Positions 50,392 to 60,205 of a DNA stretch of 64,000 bases are shown piece after piece. Each line of letters begins with the position of its first letter. The first letter of the stretch is position 1. This DNA is from Halopseudomonas oceani (GTDB lineage Bacteria; Pseudomonadota; Gammaproteobacteria; Pseudomonadales; Pseudomonadaceae). Where the stretch lies: the NCBI RefSeq assembly GCF_002903165.1, contig NZ_PPSK01000005.1:1-64000 (forward strand), read 5' to 3'. Below the pieces are notes generated by a model. It ran no database searches, was not told the DNA's origin, and saw nothing but the letters and a program-made list of their open reading frames with translations. Both the position numbers and the translations under genes were made by a program.

Positions 50392-50478
50392 ACCTTACCT
50401 CCGGAGATGCGGATACTGCGTTGCATCTCGCCACAATAATGAAACGCCAACATTCTGACAGCCCGCCGCCTGATTTAC

Positions 50479-51312
50479 CTATCGCAGAGCGTCCGATGCA
50501 GAACCCGTGCCAGAAGCCGGGGCGGTGCGCGCTTCGCGCATCACATCAATTCGGCCATCAGGTTCGGCTATCTGCTCATGCCGATTGTCCAGAAAACGCG
50601 ACACCAGCAACACCACCCGACGATTGGCCTTGCGCCCTGCGGCCGTGGTGTTATCGGCAACGGGTCTAAATTCACCATAGCCTACTGCGGCCAGCCGGTC
50701 AGGGTTGACGCCGCCATTGCTCAGCATTCGTACCACACTGGCCGCCCGCGCGGCCGACAGCTCCCAATTGGTGGGGTATCGACCGGAGCGAATCGGGATG
50801 TTATCGGTAAAACCCTCAACATGTACCGGATTGTCATACGGCTTGAGAATCATCGCGATCCGGTCAATCAGGTCGAAGGCTGCATCCAGCGGCAATGCAT
50901 CACCACTGGGAAACAGCAGACCGGAGCTTAACTCGATCTCAACCCACATCTCGTTACCCCGGACCTCAAGCTCACCGGCCTGAATCAGATCACCGAAGGC
51001 TGCTTCCATCGCCTGCGTAATATCTTGCAGCGCGTCGCTGCTGCCGTCTGGCGTACCGGCGCCGGAGGCATCGTTATTTTCGCGTGTAAGCCCGCGCGGC
51101 AGCTCAGTACCAACCTGAATCGGGTCTACCGAGCGCTGGGGCTGATTGAAAGCGCCGACCAGCGTATCGGACAGTACCTTGTACTTGCCCTCGTTCACGG
51201 AAGAAATCGAATACATGACGACAAAAAAAGCGAACAGCAGGGTAATGAAGTCCGCATAGGACACCAGCCAGCGCTCGTGATTTTCGTGCTCTTCCGGTCT
51301 GGATCGGCGCAT
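50479..51312 (-). CDS. motD: Flagellar stator protein MotD
   Basis: A 277-residue MotB-type stator subunit. It has an N-terminal membrane helix (WLVSYADFITLLFAFFVVMYSIS, with the proton-carrying Asp of SYADF), a linker, and a C-terminal OmpA-like peptidoglycan-binding domain (VHVEGFTDNIPI, NWELSAARAASVVRML, VGYGEFRPVADNTTAAGRKANRRV). It forms the second stator with MotC that Pseudomonas uses for swarming. It starts ten bases after the motC stop. Confidence 0.93.
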   Translation of the reverse strand: MRRSRPEEHENHERWLVSYADFITLLFAFFVVMYSISSVNEGKYKVLSDTLVGAFNQPQRSVDPIQVGTELPRGLTRENNDASGAGTPDGSSDALQDITQAMEAAFGDLIQAGELEVRGNEMWVEIELSSGLLFPSGDALPLDAAFDLIDRIAMILKPYDNPVHVEGFTDNIPIRSGRYPTNWELSAARAASVVRMLSNGGVNPDRLAAVGYGEFRPVADNTTAAGRKANRRVVLLVSRFLDNRHEQIAEPDGRIDVMREARTAPASGTGSASDALR

Positions 51313-51322
51313 GGTTCAACCT

Positions 51323-52063
51323 CTAATCCAGAAAGCCCTCGAGCTTCATTTCGATGGACCGCGGATTCTCGCCCTCGGCAATCGACATCAGACCTTCGAG
51401 CAACATCTCACGGTACTTGGATTGCTGCAGCACCACCGACTTCAGCTTCGCTGCAGTCGGCAGCATGAACAGGTTGGCCAGCGCCACCCCATAAATGGTG
51501 GCCACGAAGGCGACCGCGATACCGGCACCCAGCCGGGACGGATCGGCTAGATTGCCCATCACGTGGATCAGCCCCATCACTGCACCGATGATACCGATGG
51601 TCGGGGCGTAGCCGCCCATGCATTCGTAGACCTTGGCCGCCATCAGATCGCCGTGTTCCTTGTTGACCAGGTCAACTTCCATAATGCTGCGCAATGCTTC
51701 CGGCTCACTGCCGTCAACCAGAAGCTGCAACCCCTTGCGGGCGAAGCCATCGGGCTCAAGCTCTGCCAGACTTTCCAGGCCAAGCAGACCTTCTTTGCGG
51801 GCGATGGTGCTCCAGTTGATAACTTGACCAATACCTTCACGCATGCGATTGGCTGGTGGAAAAACGATCCAGGGAAGGATCGCCAGCGCCCGCTTGAAAA
51901 CCGTCAACGGCGTCTGGATAAACGCAGCGCCAAGGGTGCCACCGATTACGATCAGACCAGCAGGCCCGTTCAGCAGCGCAGTTGCATGTCCGCCCTCAAG
52001 ATAGTTGCCGCCAATAATGGCGATAAACGCCAGAATGACGCCAATAACACTGAGGATATCCAT
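51323..52063 (-). CDS. motC: Flagellar stator protein MotC
   Basis: A 246-residue MotA-type proton channel subunit with four membrane segments (IGVILAFIAIIGGNYLEGG, GLIVIGGTLGAAFIQTP, PTIGIIGAVMGLIHVM, AVAFVATIYGVALANLFMLP). The cytoplasmic loop contains RKEGLLGLESLAELE. It pairs with MotD. The start overlaps the cheB stop by one base, so it is probably coupled to cheB. Confidence 0.94.
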   Translation of the reverse strand: MDILSVIGVILAFIAIIGGNYLEGGHATALLNGPAGLIVIGGTLGAAFIQTPLTVFKRALAILPWIVFPPANRMREGIGQVINWSTIARKEGLLGLESLAELEPDGFARKGLQLLVDGSEPEALRSIMEVDLVNKEHGDLMAAKVYECMGGYAPTIGIIGAVMGLIHVMGNLADPSRLGAGIAVAFVATIYGVALANLFMLPTAAKLKSVVLQQSKYREMLLEGLMSIAEGENPRSIEMKLEGFLD

Positions 52064-53184
52064 CAGCCCAGCTCAGCCAGGTAACGGCCGATCTCATCCA
52101 GGTTGTAGATGCCATCAGCCAGGTTTGCCTTGGCCACAGCCATCGGCATCCCGTATATCACACAGCTCGCCTCGTCCTGCGCCCAAACCGAGCTGCCGGC
52201 CTGCTTGAGCATGCGAGCACCTTCACGACCATCGGCTCCCATCCCGGTCAGGACAACAGCCAGCACCTTATCCTGAAACGCCTTGGCGGCCGAACCAAAG
52301 GTCACATCCACGCAGGGCTTGTAGTTCAGGCGTTCATCACCGGGCAGAATACGCACCACACCCCGCGAGTCCACCATCATCTGCTTGCCACCCGGAGCAA
52401 GCAGCGCTCGGCCGGGGCGCAGCACGTCACCGTCCTCTGCCTCCTTGACCGAAATCCGACACAACTTGTCGAGGCGCTCGGCAAACGCCTTGGTAAAAGC
52501 TGCTGGCATGTGCTGAATCAGCAACAACGGCGCAGGGAAGCTGGCAGGAAGCTGGGTAAGCACCTTCTGCAGCGCAACCGGGCCACCGGTAGAGGTGCCG
52601 ATAGCAACCAGTTTGTAGCTGCGCTTGCGCGGTGCAGGGCTGTTTTTCACCGGCGCAGCGGGCGCTGGTGCAGCCGTTGGACGCGCGGTAGCAGTGCTCG
52701 ACAGGCCCGAAGCCGGACGCGAAGTCGAGCCAGGCGCAGAAGATGTCGAGGACGCAGCGGAGGAATGCAGACCAAGCGATCGGCGATTGGTGCGGGCCAA
52801 TGCAGTGACCCGCTCGCACAGCATCTGCCGGACCTTGTCCGGGTTACGCGAAATATCTTCGAAGTTCTTCGGCAGATAATCGGCGGCGCCAGCATCCAGC
52901 GCATCCAGGCTGACCCGCGCGCCTTCGTAGGTTAGCGAGGAGAACATGATCACCGGCGTCGGACAGCGCTGCATGATCTGGCGCACCGCCTCAATGCCGT
53001 CCATGACCGGCATCTCGTAGTCCATGGTGATCACATCCGGGTGCAGCGCCAGCGTCTGATCGATGGCTTCACGACCATTGTTGGCGGTACCGACCACCTG
53101 GATTTGTGGATCGCCGGCCAGTATCTCTGTCACCCTGCGGCGAAAGAAACCGGAATCGTCGACCACCAGAACCTTAACCGCCAT
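52063..53184 (-). CDS. cheB: Chemotaxis methylesterase CheB
   Basis: A 373-residue response regulator. The receiver (residues 1-125) has phospho-acceptor Asp55 in [11 protein letters not shown]; a Ser/Thr/Ala/Pro-rich linker (about 138-185) follows; the methylesterase has Ser198 ([11 protein letters not shown]), His225 (LIQHMPAAF) and a later Asp (GMGADGREG). It demethylates receptors for adaptation. The linker is long compared with E. coli CheB. It is separated from cheA by about 120 bases with two hairpins. Confidence 0.95.
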   Translation of the reverse strand: MAVKVLVVDDSGFFRRRVTEILAGDPQIQVVGTANNGREAIDQTLALHPDVITMDYEMPVMDGIEAVRQIMQRCPTPVIMFSSLTYEGARVSLDALDAGAADYLPKNFEDISRNPDKVRQMLCERVTALARTNRRSLGLHSSAASSTSSAPGSTSRPASGLSSTATARPTAAPAPAAPVKNSPAPRKRSYKLVAIGTSTGGPVALQKVLTQLPASFPAPLLLIQHMPAAFTKAFAERLDKLCRISVKEAEDGDVLRPGRALLAPGGKQMMVDSRGVVRILPGDERLNYKPCVDVTFGSAAKAFQDKVLAVVLTGMGADGREGARMLKQAGSSVWAQDEASCVIYGMPMAVAKANLADGIYNLDEIGRYLAELG

Positions 53185-53230
53185 ACCCTCTCCTGAACTG
53201 CATCCTGCACATGAAATGATTCATCACTGT

Positions 53231-53301
53231 CTTTGCGGGGTTGTGCTACCCCGCAAAGGGCACTCGATACACCCTTACCGCAGGCTTACGCCTCCGGCAA
53301 G
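53231..53301 (-). other. Two stem-loops in the cheA-cheB spacer
   Basis: Hairpin 1: 53231-53241 (CTTTGCGGGGT) pairs perfectly with 53248-53258. Hairpin 2: 53274-53285 pairs with 53290-53301 with two mismatches and a four-base loop. Neither is followed by a T run. They may be RNA-processing or partial termination signals that reduce expression of cheB and the genes downstream. Confidence 0.6.
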
Positions 53302-53305
53302 ACGA

Positions 53306-55609
53306 TCAAATGCGCCGTGCATACCGCTTGAGCAGGCTGGGAATATCCAGGATCAGAGCAATGCGACCGTCGCCGGTAATGGTTGCCCCGGCCATACCGG
53401 CAGTGCCCTGCAGCATCCGCCCAAGCGGCTTGATGACAACCTCTTCCTGGCCAACCAGTTGATCGACCACGAAACCGACTCTCTGGGTACCAACAGAAAC
53501 GATAACTACGCTGGCCGCCGAATGATCGCTGGTATCTTCCACGCCAGGCATCAGCCACTGTTTGAGATAAAACAATGGCAGCGCCTTATCGCGGACGATA
53601 ATGACTTCCTGACCATCCACCACGTTGGTGCGTGACAGATCCAGGCTGTAGATTTCGTTAACACTAACCAGCGGCAGCGCGAACGCCTGATCGGCCAGCA
53701 TGACCATCAGCGTTGGCATGATCGCCAGCGTCAACGGCACCTTGATCGCGATGCGCGAGCCCTGCCCCTTTGTAGACTCAATGTTAATGGTGCCATTGAG
53801 CTGGGAAATCTTGGTTTTGACCACGTCCATGCCGACACCGCGGCCGGACACATCGGAAATCTCGGTCTTGGTAGAGAAACCTGGTGCCAGAATCAGGTTG
53901 AAACACTCGGAATCGCTCAACCGATCAGCCGCATCCTTCTCCATCATGCCTTTCTCGACGGCCTTGGCACGAAGGATTTCCGGGTCCATCCCACGCCCAT
54001 CGTCGACGATTGTCAGCAGAATGTGATCCCCTTCCTGCTGAGCAGCCAGCACCACCTTGCCAGTTCGCGGTTTACCGGCAGCCTCACGCTCGCTCGGCAG
54101 CTCAATACCGTGGTCAACCGAGTTACGCACCAAGTGAACCAGCGGATCAGCCAGCGCTTCGACAAGGTTCTTGTCGAGATCGGTCTCTTCGCCAATCAGC
54201 TCGAGATTAATTTCCTTCTTGAGGTTACGCGCCAGATCACGAACAACCCGCGGGAAGCGCCCGAACACCTTCTTGATCGGTTGCATCCGAGTCTTCATGA
54301 CCGACATTTGCAGGTCGGCGGTGACCACATCCAGATTGCCGACAGCCTTGCCCAGTTCCTCATCGCCACTGGCCACGCCCAGGCGCACCAGTCGATTGCG
54401 CACGAGCACCAGTTCACCAACCATGTTCATGATTTCGTCAAGCCGCGCAGTGTCGACTCGCACGGTGGTATCGGCAGCTGGTGCCTCGCCAGCAGGATGA
54501 GCCTTGGCTGCAGCAGGCGCCGCAGCCTTCGCTGCCGGCTTGGCCTCGGGTTTGACGTCGGGCTTGGCTGCAGGTGCAGGTGCCTTGGCTGCAGGGGGGG
54601 TGCCTGATTCCGCCTTCGCGGCTGGCTTGCTGGCCCCGGCACCGTCTTCGGCCAGGCCCGGCGCAGAACCTTTGCCGTGCAACTGATCAAGCAGCGCCTC
54701 GAACTCATCGTCGGTGATGTGATCGTCGCCGCCGGCAGTCGCTGGCGCACTGTCTGCAGCGGGTGCGGCGGGCGAACTAGGCGCAGCGGACGCTTCAACA
54801 GCACCGGGCGCAGAGCCCTTGCCGTGCAGCTGATCAAGCAGCGCTTCGAATTCGTCGTCGGTAATTTCGTCTCCACCGGCAGCGGCAGCGGCAGCGGCAG
54901 GTTTGGACGACTCGGCAGGTGCAGCGGCGCCAGCCGCGACCGAGGGCGCTTTACCTGCGCCATGCAGCTCATCCAGCAGCGCTTCAAATTCGTCGTCGGA
55001 TATCTCGTCGGATGCCGCACTGGCGGCCGGCTCGGGGGCAGCCTTGGCTGCCGCAGTCGGCGCACTGCCATCGCCGTGCAGGGCATCCAGCAGCTGCTCA
55101 AATTCGTCGTCGGTAATATCACCGTCAGCCGCAGCTGCAGGGGCGGCCGTTTCAACCGGCTCGGCTTCAGGTTCGGCTTCCTCGACGGCAGCAGGTGCCG
55201 CAGCAACTTCGTCAGCCGAAGCGGGCTGAGCCAGGGCCGACAGTGCTGCCAGCAATGCCGGGTCTGCAGGCGTAGGCTCTTCGCTTTCTCGAACCTGGGC
55301 GAACATGCCGTTGACCGTATCCAGCGCCTGCAGCACAACATCCATCAACTCGGGGGAAACCGTTCGCTCACCCTTGCGCAGAATGTCGAACACGTTTTCA
55401 GCGATATGACAGCAGGCAACGAGGGCATCGAGCTGCAGAAAGCCAGCGCCGCCTTTTACGGTGTGAAAGCCGCGGAAGATGGCGTTAAGCAGATCCATGT
55501 CGTCAGGCCGGTTTTCCAGCTCGACCAACTGTTCGGACAACTGCTCGAGAATCTCGCCGGCCTCGACCAGAAAGTCCTGGAGAATCTCTTCATCCGCATC
55601 GAAACTCAT
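53306..55609 (-). CDS. cheA: Chemotaxis histidine kinase CheA
   Basis: A 767-residue kinase. P1/Hpt occupies residues 1-105 with phospho-His49 (FHTVKGGAGF). Then comes a long Ala/Pro-rich region of about 280 residues with four copies of a DDEFEALLDQLHG-type motif (about 165-180, 203-218, 249-264, 298-313). Dimerisation (TTVRVDTARLDEIMNMVGELVLVRNR), the HATPase domain (LVHLVRNSVDHGIE, DDGRGMDPE, GRGVGMDVV) and the C-terminal CheW-like domain follow. No globular P2 domain is evident. The repeats resemble the CheY-binding tail of CheZ and may replace P2. Confidence 0.94.
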   Translation of the reverse strand: MSFDADEEILQDFLVEAGEILEQLSEQLVELENRPDDMDLLNAIFRGFHTVKGGAGFLQLDALVACCHIAENVFDILRKGERTVSPELMDVVLQALDTVNGMFAQVRESEEPTPADPALLAALSALAQPASADEVAAAPAAVEEAEPEAEPVETAAPAAAADGDITDDEFEQLLDALHGDGSAPTAAAKAAPEPAASAASDEISDDEFEALLDELHGAGKAPSVAAGAAAPAESSKPAAAAAAAGGDEITDDEFEALLDQLHGKGSAPGAVEASAAPSSPAAPAADSAPATAGGDDHITDDEFEALLDQLHGKGSAPGLAEDGAGASKPAAKAESGTPPAAKAPAPAAKPDVKPEAKPAAKAAAPAAAKAHPAGEAPAADTTVRVDTARLDEIMNMVGELVLVRNRLVRLGVASGDEELGKAVGNLDVVTADLQMSVMKTRMQPIKKVFGRFPRVVRDLARNLKKEINLELIGEETDLDKNLVEALADPLVHLVRNSVDHGIELPSEREAAGKPRTGKVVLAAQQEGDHILLTIVDDGRGMDPEILRAKAVEKGMMEKDAADRLSDSECFNLILAPGFSTKTEISDVSGRGVGMDVVKTKISQLNGTINIESTKGQGSRIAIKVPLTLAIMPTLMVMLADQAFALPLVSVNEIYSLDLSRTNVVDGQEVIIVRDKALPLFYLKQWLMPGVEDTSDHSAASVVIVSVGTQRVGFVVDQLVGQEEVVIKPLGRMLQGTAGMAGATITGDGRIALILDIPSLLKRYARRI

Positions 55610-55764
55610 GCACCCACTCCCCTCGGGCGTGTTATCGGAAGACTACGCACCACCACCACGGACTTGCGTCCAGGCACTGCGCCGTCATTCAACGTTGCTG
55701 CCAGGTTGCCACCTTGGGCAGTCAAACTGCCGACGCGCCTGATGCACGGCAGCTACAGCTGACA

Positions 55765-56559
55765 TCAGAATCCGAGACTGGACAGAAGGTCGTCGACCTC
55801 ATCCTGACCGGAAACAACGTCTTCCCTTTTATCGGCATGAATTTGCGGACCTTCACCCCTGGAGGAGGATTTTTTTGCCTCTTCCGGCGTATCGCCATGG
55901 TTGATGCCGGTAATGCGGTCGACTTGCCCCGCCATACGGACCAGATTGACCAGACTCTCTTCGACATCGTGCACAAGCGTGATCACACGCTTGATGACCT
56001 GACCGGTCAGATCCTGATAATCCTGCGCCAGCAGGATGTCGTTCAGATTGGTCGACAAATCCTTACTGGTACTTTCGGTGTGCTCAAGGAACTCGCCAAC
56101 CCGGCGATAGAGATCACGGAATTCATCGGCCGCCATCTCGCGGCGCTGTAGCCGCTGCCAATCTGCCTTCAAGGCACTAGCCTGCTGCCCCAGATCACCG
56201 ACCTTGGGCGCACTGACCTCAACCAGATCCATCGTGCGGTTGGCTGCCTTGTCGGTCAGCTGAACCACATAGTCGAGCCGGTCGGACGCATCGGAAATTT
56301 TGGACGAGTCGGTATCAGCCCCCAGCGCATGGGTGGTATCGATCTGAAAATTGACGATCGCGTTGTGCAGCGCCCGGGTCAGCTGTCCCACTTCGTGGTA
56401 GAGGCCGCGGTCACGCGCCTGGTTGATCGCATGAATGACCAGCAACGCTTCACCGAAGTTGCCGCTTTCGAGGTGACCAACCAGCTGGTGCGCATTGTCC
56501 TTCAGCGAATGTTCAAATTCCTGAGCAGTCGCCTGGCCGGGATCCTTACTCAAAGCCAT
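55765..56559 (-). CDS. cheZ: Chemotaxis phosphatase CheZ
   Basis: A 264-residue helical protein that dephosphorylates CheY-P. The active segment AQDYQDLTGQVIKR carries the Asp and Gln of the family, and the extreme C-terminus DEVDDLLSSLGF is the known CheY-anchoring tail. A short Ser/Glu/Lys linker precedes the tail. It is directly downstream of cheY. Confidence 0.95.
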   Translation of the reverse strand: MALSKDPGQATAQEFEHSLKDNAHQLVGHLESGNFGEALLVIHAINQARDRGLYHEVGQLTRALHNAIVNFQIDTTHALGADTDSSKISDASDRLDYVVQLTDKAANRTMDLVEVSAPKVGDLGQQASALKADWQRLQRREMAADEFRDLYRRVGEFLEHTESTSKDLSTNLNDILLAQDYQDLTGQVIKRVITLVHDVEESLVNLVRMAGQVDRITGINHGDTPEEAKKSSSRGEGPQIHADKREDVVSGQDEVDDLLSSLGF

Positions 56560-56580
56560 AACCTGTACCCCGGTTGATTA

Positions 56581-56958
56581 TTATTTAGCCTGAACTCGCT
56601 CAAAGATCTTTTCGATCTTTTCTTTCAATGCCTGCGCAGTGAAAGGCTTAACCACATAACCATTAACGCCTGCCTGCGCGGCTTCAATGATCTGGTCGCG
56701 CTTTGCCTCGGCCGTTACCATCAGCACCGGAAGGTGCTTGAGCCGTTCATCGGCACGCACCGCACGCAACAGGTCGATGCCGCTCATGCCGGGCATATTC
56801 CAGTCCGTCACCAGGAAATCGAAACTGCCACTCTGCAACATCGGCAGCGCAGTATTGCCGTCGTCGGCTTCGGCTGTGTTGGTAAACCCAAGGTCGCGCA
56901 ACAGGTTCTTGATGATGCGCCTCATCGTCGAAAAATCATCAACGATGAGAATTTTCAT
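56581..56958 (-). CDS. cheY: Chemotaxis response regulator CheY
   Basis: A 125-residue receiver-only protein. The acidic pair is in VDDFS, the phospho-acceptor Asp52 in TDWNMPGM, then Thr in VTAEA and Lys in VVKPF. It is phosphorylated by CheA and binds the flagellar switch. Start MKILIVDD at 56958; the longer open frame upstream has no family match. Confidence 0.96.
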   Translation of the reverse strand: MKILIVDDFSTMRRIIKNLLRDLGFTNTAEADDGNTALPMLQSGSFDFLVTDWNMPGMSGIDLLRAVRADERLKHLPVLMVTAEAKRDQIIEAAQAGVNGYVVKPFTAQALKEKIEKIFERVQAK

Positions 56959-57181
56959 GTTCTTGTCCAAGTCGACCTCCGTACAAACCAGGGAATGTGC
57001 AGGCCTGCACCCCAGAAACCCATCGCAAATAACCAAACAAGCCGTAAAAGAAGCTCTGATCAATCGACTGCCATCAGCAGACTGATCGGACGCGCCCTTC
57101 GTGTCACCATCCTGGCGACCGGCACAACACTGCTAGTACCTGTCGAGCAATCCGAGCATTGTCCGGATGTTGACGACAAAA

Positions 57182-57919
57182 TCAATCATTTCGCCAACTG
57201 ACCAGCTTCGAACGCAGTCGGGCAGCACACTGACTGTGCAACTGGCTGACCCGCGATTCACTGACGCCCAGTACGGCGCCAATTTCCTTGAGGTTAAGCT
57301 CCTCGTCGTAATAAAGCGACAGCAACAGCCGCTCACGCTCCGGCAAACTGTCGATAGCCTCAATCAAAGCCGCCCTGAAGCGCTCATCCTGCAGCCCCGA
57401 AAAAGGCTCTTCCCCGCCCTGCACATCGGCCGGCGCACCCGACTCCAGCAGGTCATCAAAGCTGAACAACTTGCTGCCGGCGGTGTCGCTGAGAATCGTA
57501 TAGTACTCCTCGAGACTCATCTCCAACTCGGCAGCAATCTCGTGATCTTTAGCGTCACGCCCAAGTCGCGCCTCCACAGCACGCATCGCATCACTGACCA
57601 TACGGGTATTGCGGTGAACCGAGCGCGGCGCCCAGTCCCCCTTGCGCACTTCATCAAGCATCGCACCGCGAATGCGAATACCGGCGTAGGTTTCAAAGCT
57701 GGCACCCTTGCCGAAATCAAATTTGCGGGAGGCTTCGAGCAGGCCGATCATGCCCGCCTGCATAAGATCTTCAACCTGAACGCTGGATGGCAAGCGCCCC
57801 AGCAAGTGATAGGCAATCCGCTTGACCAAAGGAGCATATTGCTCGACGAGACGATCCTGTTCTCCTGCTGAACTCTGTGCTCGTGTATACATGCTCAATC
57901 CGCCAGCCTGTGCTGTCAT
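57182..57919 (-). CDS. fliA: Flagellar sigma factor FliA (sigma 28)
   Basis: A 245-residue sigma factor. Region 2 is seen in DLMQAGMIGLLEASRKFDF and FETYAGIRIRGAMLDEVRK; region 4 in LSLYYDEELNLKEIGAVLGVSESRVSQLH. It directs late flagellar and chemotaxis transcription. ATG at 57919 overlaps the fleN stop (ATGA); an ATG nine codons in (57892, MYTRAQSS) is a reasonable alternative. Confidence 0.94.
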   Translation of the reverse strand: MTAQAGGLSMYTRAQSSAGEQDRLVEQYAPLVKRIAYHLLGRLPSSVQVEDLMQAGMIGLLEASRKFDFGKGASFETYAGIRIRGAMLDEVRKGDWAPRSVHRNTRMVSDAMRAVEARLGRDAKDHEIAAELEMSLEEYYTILSDTAGSKLFSFDDLLESGAPADVQGGEEPFSGLQDERFRAALIEAIDSLPERERLLLSLYYDEELNLKEIGAVLGVSESRVSQLHSQCAARLRSKLVSWRND

Positions 57920-58743
57920 AGACCAGACCCTGTGGGCTGCACCAGACGCTCGACAAAAAACTCAAGGTGTCCGCGCGGGTTAGCCGGCAAAGGCCAGGCA
58001 TCCACTTTCTGGGCAATCGCGCGAATCGCCAGTGAGGCCTTGCTGCGCGGGAACGCTTCGAATACCGCGCGCTGCTTCTGAACCGATTTGCGCACTGCTT
58101 CGTCATAGGGAACCGCACCGACATACTGCAGCGCGACGTCGAGAAAACGGTCTGTCACTTTGGTGAGCTTAGCAAAGACCATGCGACCTTCCTGCGGCGT
58201 GCCGACCATATTGGCCAATACGCGGAAACGAGTCATGCCGTAATCACGGTTGAGCAGCTTGATCAATGCATAGGCGTCGGTGATCGAGGTCGGCTCGTCA
58301 CAGACGACCACCAGCGCTTCCTGGGCGGCGCGCACAAAGCTGACAACTGAATCACCAATACCTGCTGCGGTATCCACGATCAGTACATCGATATTGTCAC
58401 CGATCTCGCTGAACGCCTGGATTAAACCGGCATGCTGCTGGTGACTGAGGCTGACCATGTTGGCCGCACCTGAAGCGGCAGGCACAATACGGATGCCGCC
58501 AGGGCCGGTGACCAGAACGTCGCGCAGGTCGCACTTGCCTTCCAACACATCAGCCAGCGTGGCCTTGGGCTTGAGACCAAGCAGCACATCGACATTCGCC
58601 AAACCAAGGTCAGCGTCAAGCAGAACGACGCGTCGCCCCATTTCCGCCAGAGCAAGGCTGAGGTTCACCGACACGTTGGTCTTGCCGATGCCACCCTTAC
58701 CACCGGTGACTGCGATTACCTGAACCGGATGTTTGCTGCCCAT
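57916..58743 (-). CDS. fleN: Flagellar number regulator FleN (FlhG)
   Basis: A 275-residue MinD-type ATPase. The deviant Walker A GGKGGIGKTNVSV is near residues 14-26, the switch region VLLDADLGLANVDVLLG follows, and Walker B is VLIVDTAAGIGD. It antagonises FleQ to restrict flagellar number. It lies between flhF and fliA, as in other polar flagellates. Confidence 0.94.
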   Translation of the reverse strand: MGSKHPVQVIAVTGGKGGIGKTNVSVNLSLALAEMGRRVVLLDADLGLANVDVLLGLKPKATLADVLEGKCDLRDVLVTGPGGIRIVPAASGAANMVSLSHQQHAGLIQAFSEIGDNIDVLIVDTAAGIGDSVVSFVRAAQEALVVVCDEPTSITDAYALIKLLNRDYGMTRFRVLANMVGTPQEGRMVFAKLTKVTDRFLDVALQYVGAVPYDEAVRKSVQKQRAVFEAFPRSKASLAIRAIAQKVDAWPLPANPRGHLEFFVERLVQPTGSGL

Positions 58744-58775
58744 CTGCGCTGATTACCTTAATTCTGTGAAATTGC

Positions 58776-60137
58776 TTAACTTGCCCGCTGGGTATGCATC
58801 ATACCGGCAAAAACGTCGGCCATGGTCTGATCTGCCGGAGCATCGTTGCCAGCCATGCTGACGGCACGACTGACCAGTTGGTGCCCAACAGCACGGCTGA
58901 TATCGTCCGGTATGCGCTGGCCATCTGCCAGATAGGCTACCGGCAAACCCTGCTCCATCGCCAGCCCCAGCGACTCACCAAGCGTAGCTGCTTCATCAAT
59001 TTTGGTGAGAATGCAGCCGGAAAGCCCACAAGCCTTGTAGGTGTGATAGGCAGCCTTCATTACTCGATGCTGACTGGTTGCGGCCAACACCAGCAGGTTG
59101 CGTACACGGTGGCCTTGACGAGCCAGCGTATCAAGCTGCCCGCGCAGATAGGGATCATTGGCCTGCAGGCCAGCAGTGTCGATCAGCACCAGTCGCTTGC
59201 CGGCAAAATCGGCCAGCACATCGTTGAGATCCTGCTTTTCGTCAACCACCTTGACCGGCACGTTGAGAATTCGCCCCAGGGTGCGGAGCTGCTCATGGGC
59301 ACCGATACGGTAGGTGTCCATGGTCACCAGAGCAACGTGCTGACTGCCGTGCTTAAGCACGTAGCGGGCAGCCAGCTTGCCGAGGGTCGTGGTCTTGCCA
59401 GCCCCGGTAGGGCCGACCAGCGCGATCACGCCGCCGGCATCGAGCGGCTCTTCGCGCAGCACCGGCACACGATGCGCCAGATAGGCCAGCAGCATACGCC
59501 AGGCCTGACGCGGCTCGGTCACGTCAGAAACCTGACGCAGCAAATCCTGACTGACCTCAGCTGGCAACCCCATCTGGGTCAGCCGTCGCCACAGGCCAGC
59601 CTGCTTCGGCTTATGCTGATTGAGCTGTCCCCAGGCCATCCCCCCCAGCTGCGACTCAAGCATCTCTCGCAGACCCGCAAGCTCGGCGCGCATCGCACTC
59701 AGGCCAGCGTCATCGCCAGACTGAGCCGGCGCCGCTTCAGCCGCTGCAGGCCGCGCGCTGGTTGCAGCCGGCTCAACCGGTTCCTGAATCAGACGATCCA
59801 GCAGGTCGCGGGCTTCTACCGACCCCTGACGCGCCGCGTGGCGCATGCTGTCACCAAACAGCTGGCGATTGACCAATGGCTGGTCGTGGGAAGCCATCTC
59901 GCCCACCTCCAGCTCGGCGCGGGCGGCAACAATGCGCTCCTGGGTCTTCTTCAATTCGCTATCCAGACCCGGTGTCGGCGTGGTCAGACGGGGCGCCTCG
60001 TAGTCCAGCGCAGCGGTCAGCTCGACGCCACCGGCAACCCGGCGATTGGCGATGATCGACGCATCCGCGCCCAGCTCATCGCGAACCAGCTTCATCGCCT
60101 GGCGCATGTCTGCGGCAAAGAAACGTTTGACTTTCAT
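58776..60137 (-). CDS. flhF: Flagellar SRP-type GTPase FlhF
   Basis: A 453-residue GTPase that places the flagellum at the pole. A basic N-terminus (MKVKRFFAADMRQAMKLVRDELG), a linker region, the N domain, and a G domain with VALVGPTGAGKTTTLGKL, TMDTYRIGAHEQL and VLIDTAGLQ are visible. Start MKVKRF at 60137. It lies 68 bases from flhA and just upstream of fleN. Confidence 0.94.
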   Translation of the reverse strand: MKVKRFFAADMRQAMKLVRDELGADASIIANRRVAGGVELTAALDYEAPRLTTPTPGLDSELKKTQERIVAARAELEVGEMASHDQPLVNRQLFGDSMRHAARQGSVEARDLLDRLIQEPVEPAATSARPAAAEAAPAQSGDDAGLSAMRAELAGLREMLESQLGGMAWGQLNQHKPKQAGLWRRLTQMGLPAEVSQDLLRQVSDVTEPRQAWRMLLAYLAHRVPVLREEPLDAGGVIALVGPTGAGKTTTLGKLAARYVLKHGSQHVALVTMDTYRIGAHEQLRTLGRILNVPVKVVDEKQDLNDVLADFAGKRLVLIDTAGLQANDPYLRGQLDTLARQGHRVRNLLVLAATSQHRVMKAAYHTYKACGLSGCILTKIDEAATLGESLGLAMEQGLPVAYLADGQRIPDDISRAVGHQLVSRAVSMAGNDAPADQTMADVFAGMMHTQRAS

Positions 60138-60205
60138 GACTGACCTCGTCGCTTTTCTGGCACCGCCCACTGGCGGCTGCTGTCATTCATTCAGAGTGCT
60201 GCAGT

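Noticed and set aside
60140-60200. Sigma-54 promoter upstream of flhF
   Set aside because: GG-N10-GC spacing exists in CGGTGCCAGAAAAGCG, but most other consensus positions fail.
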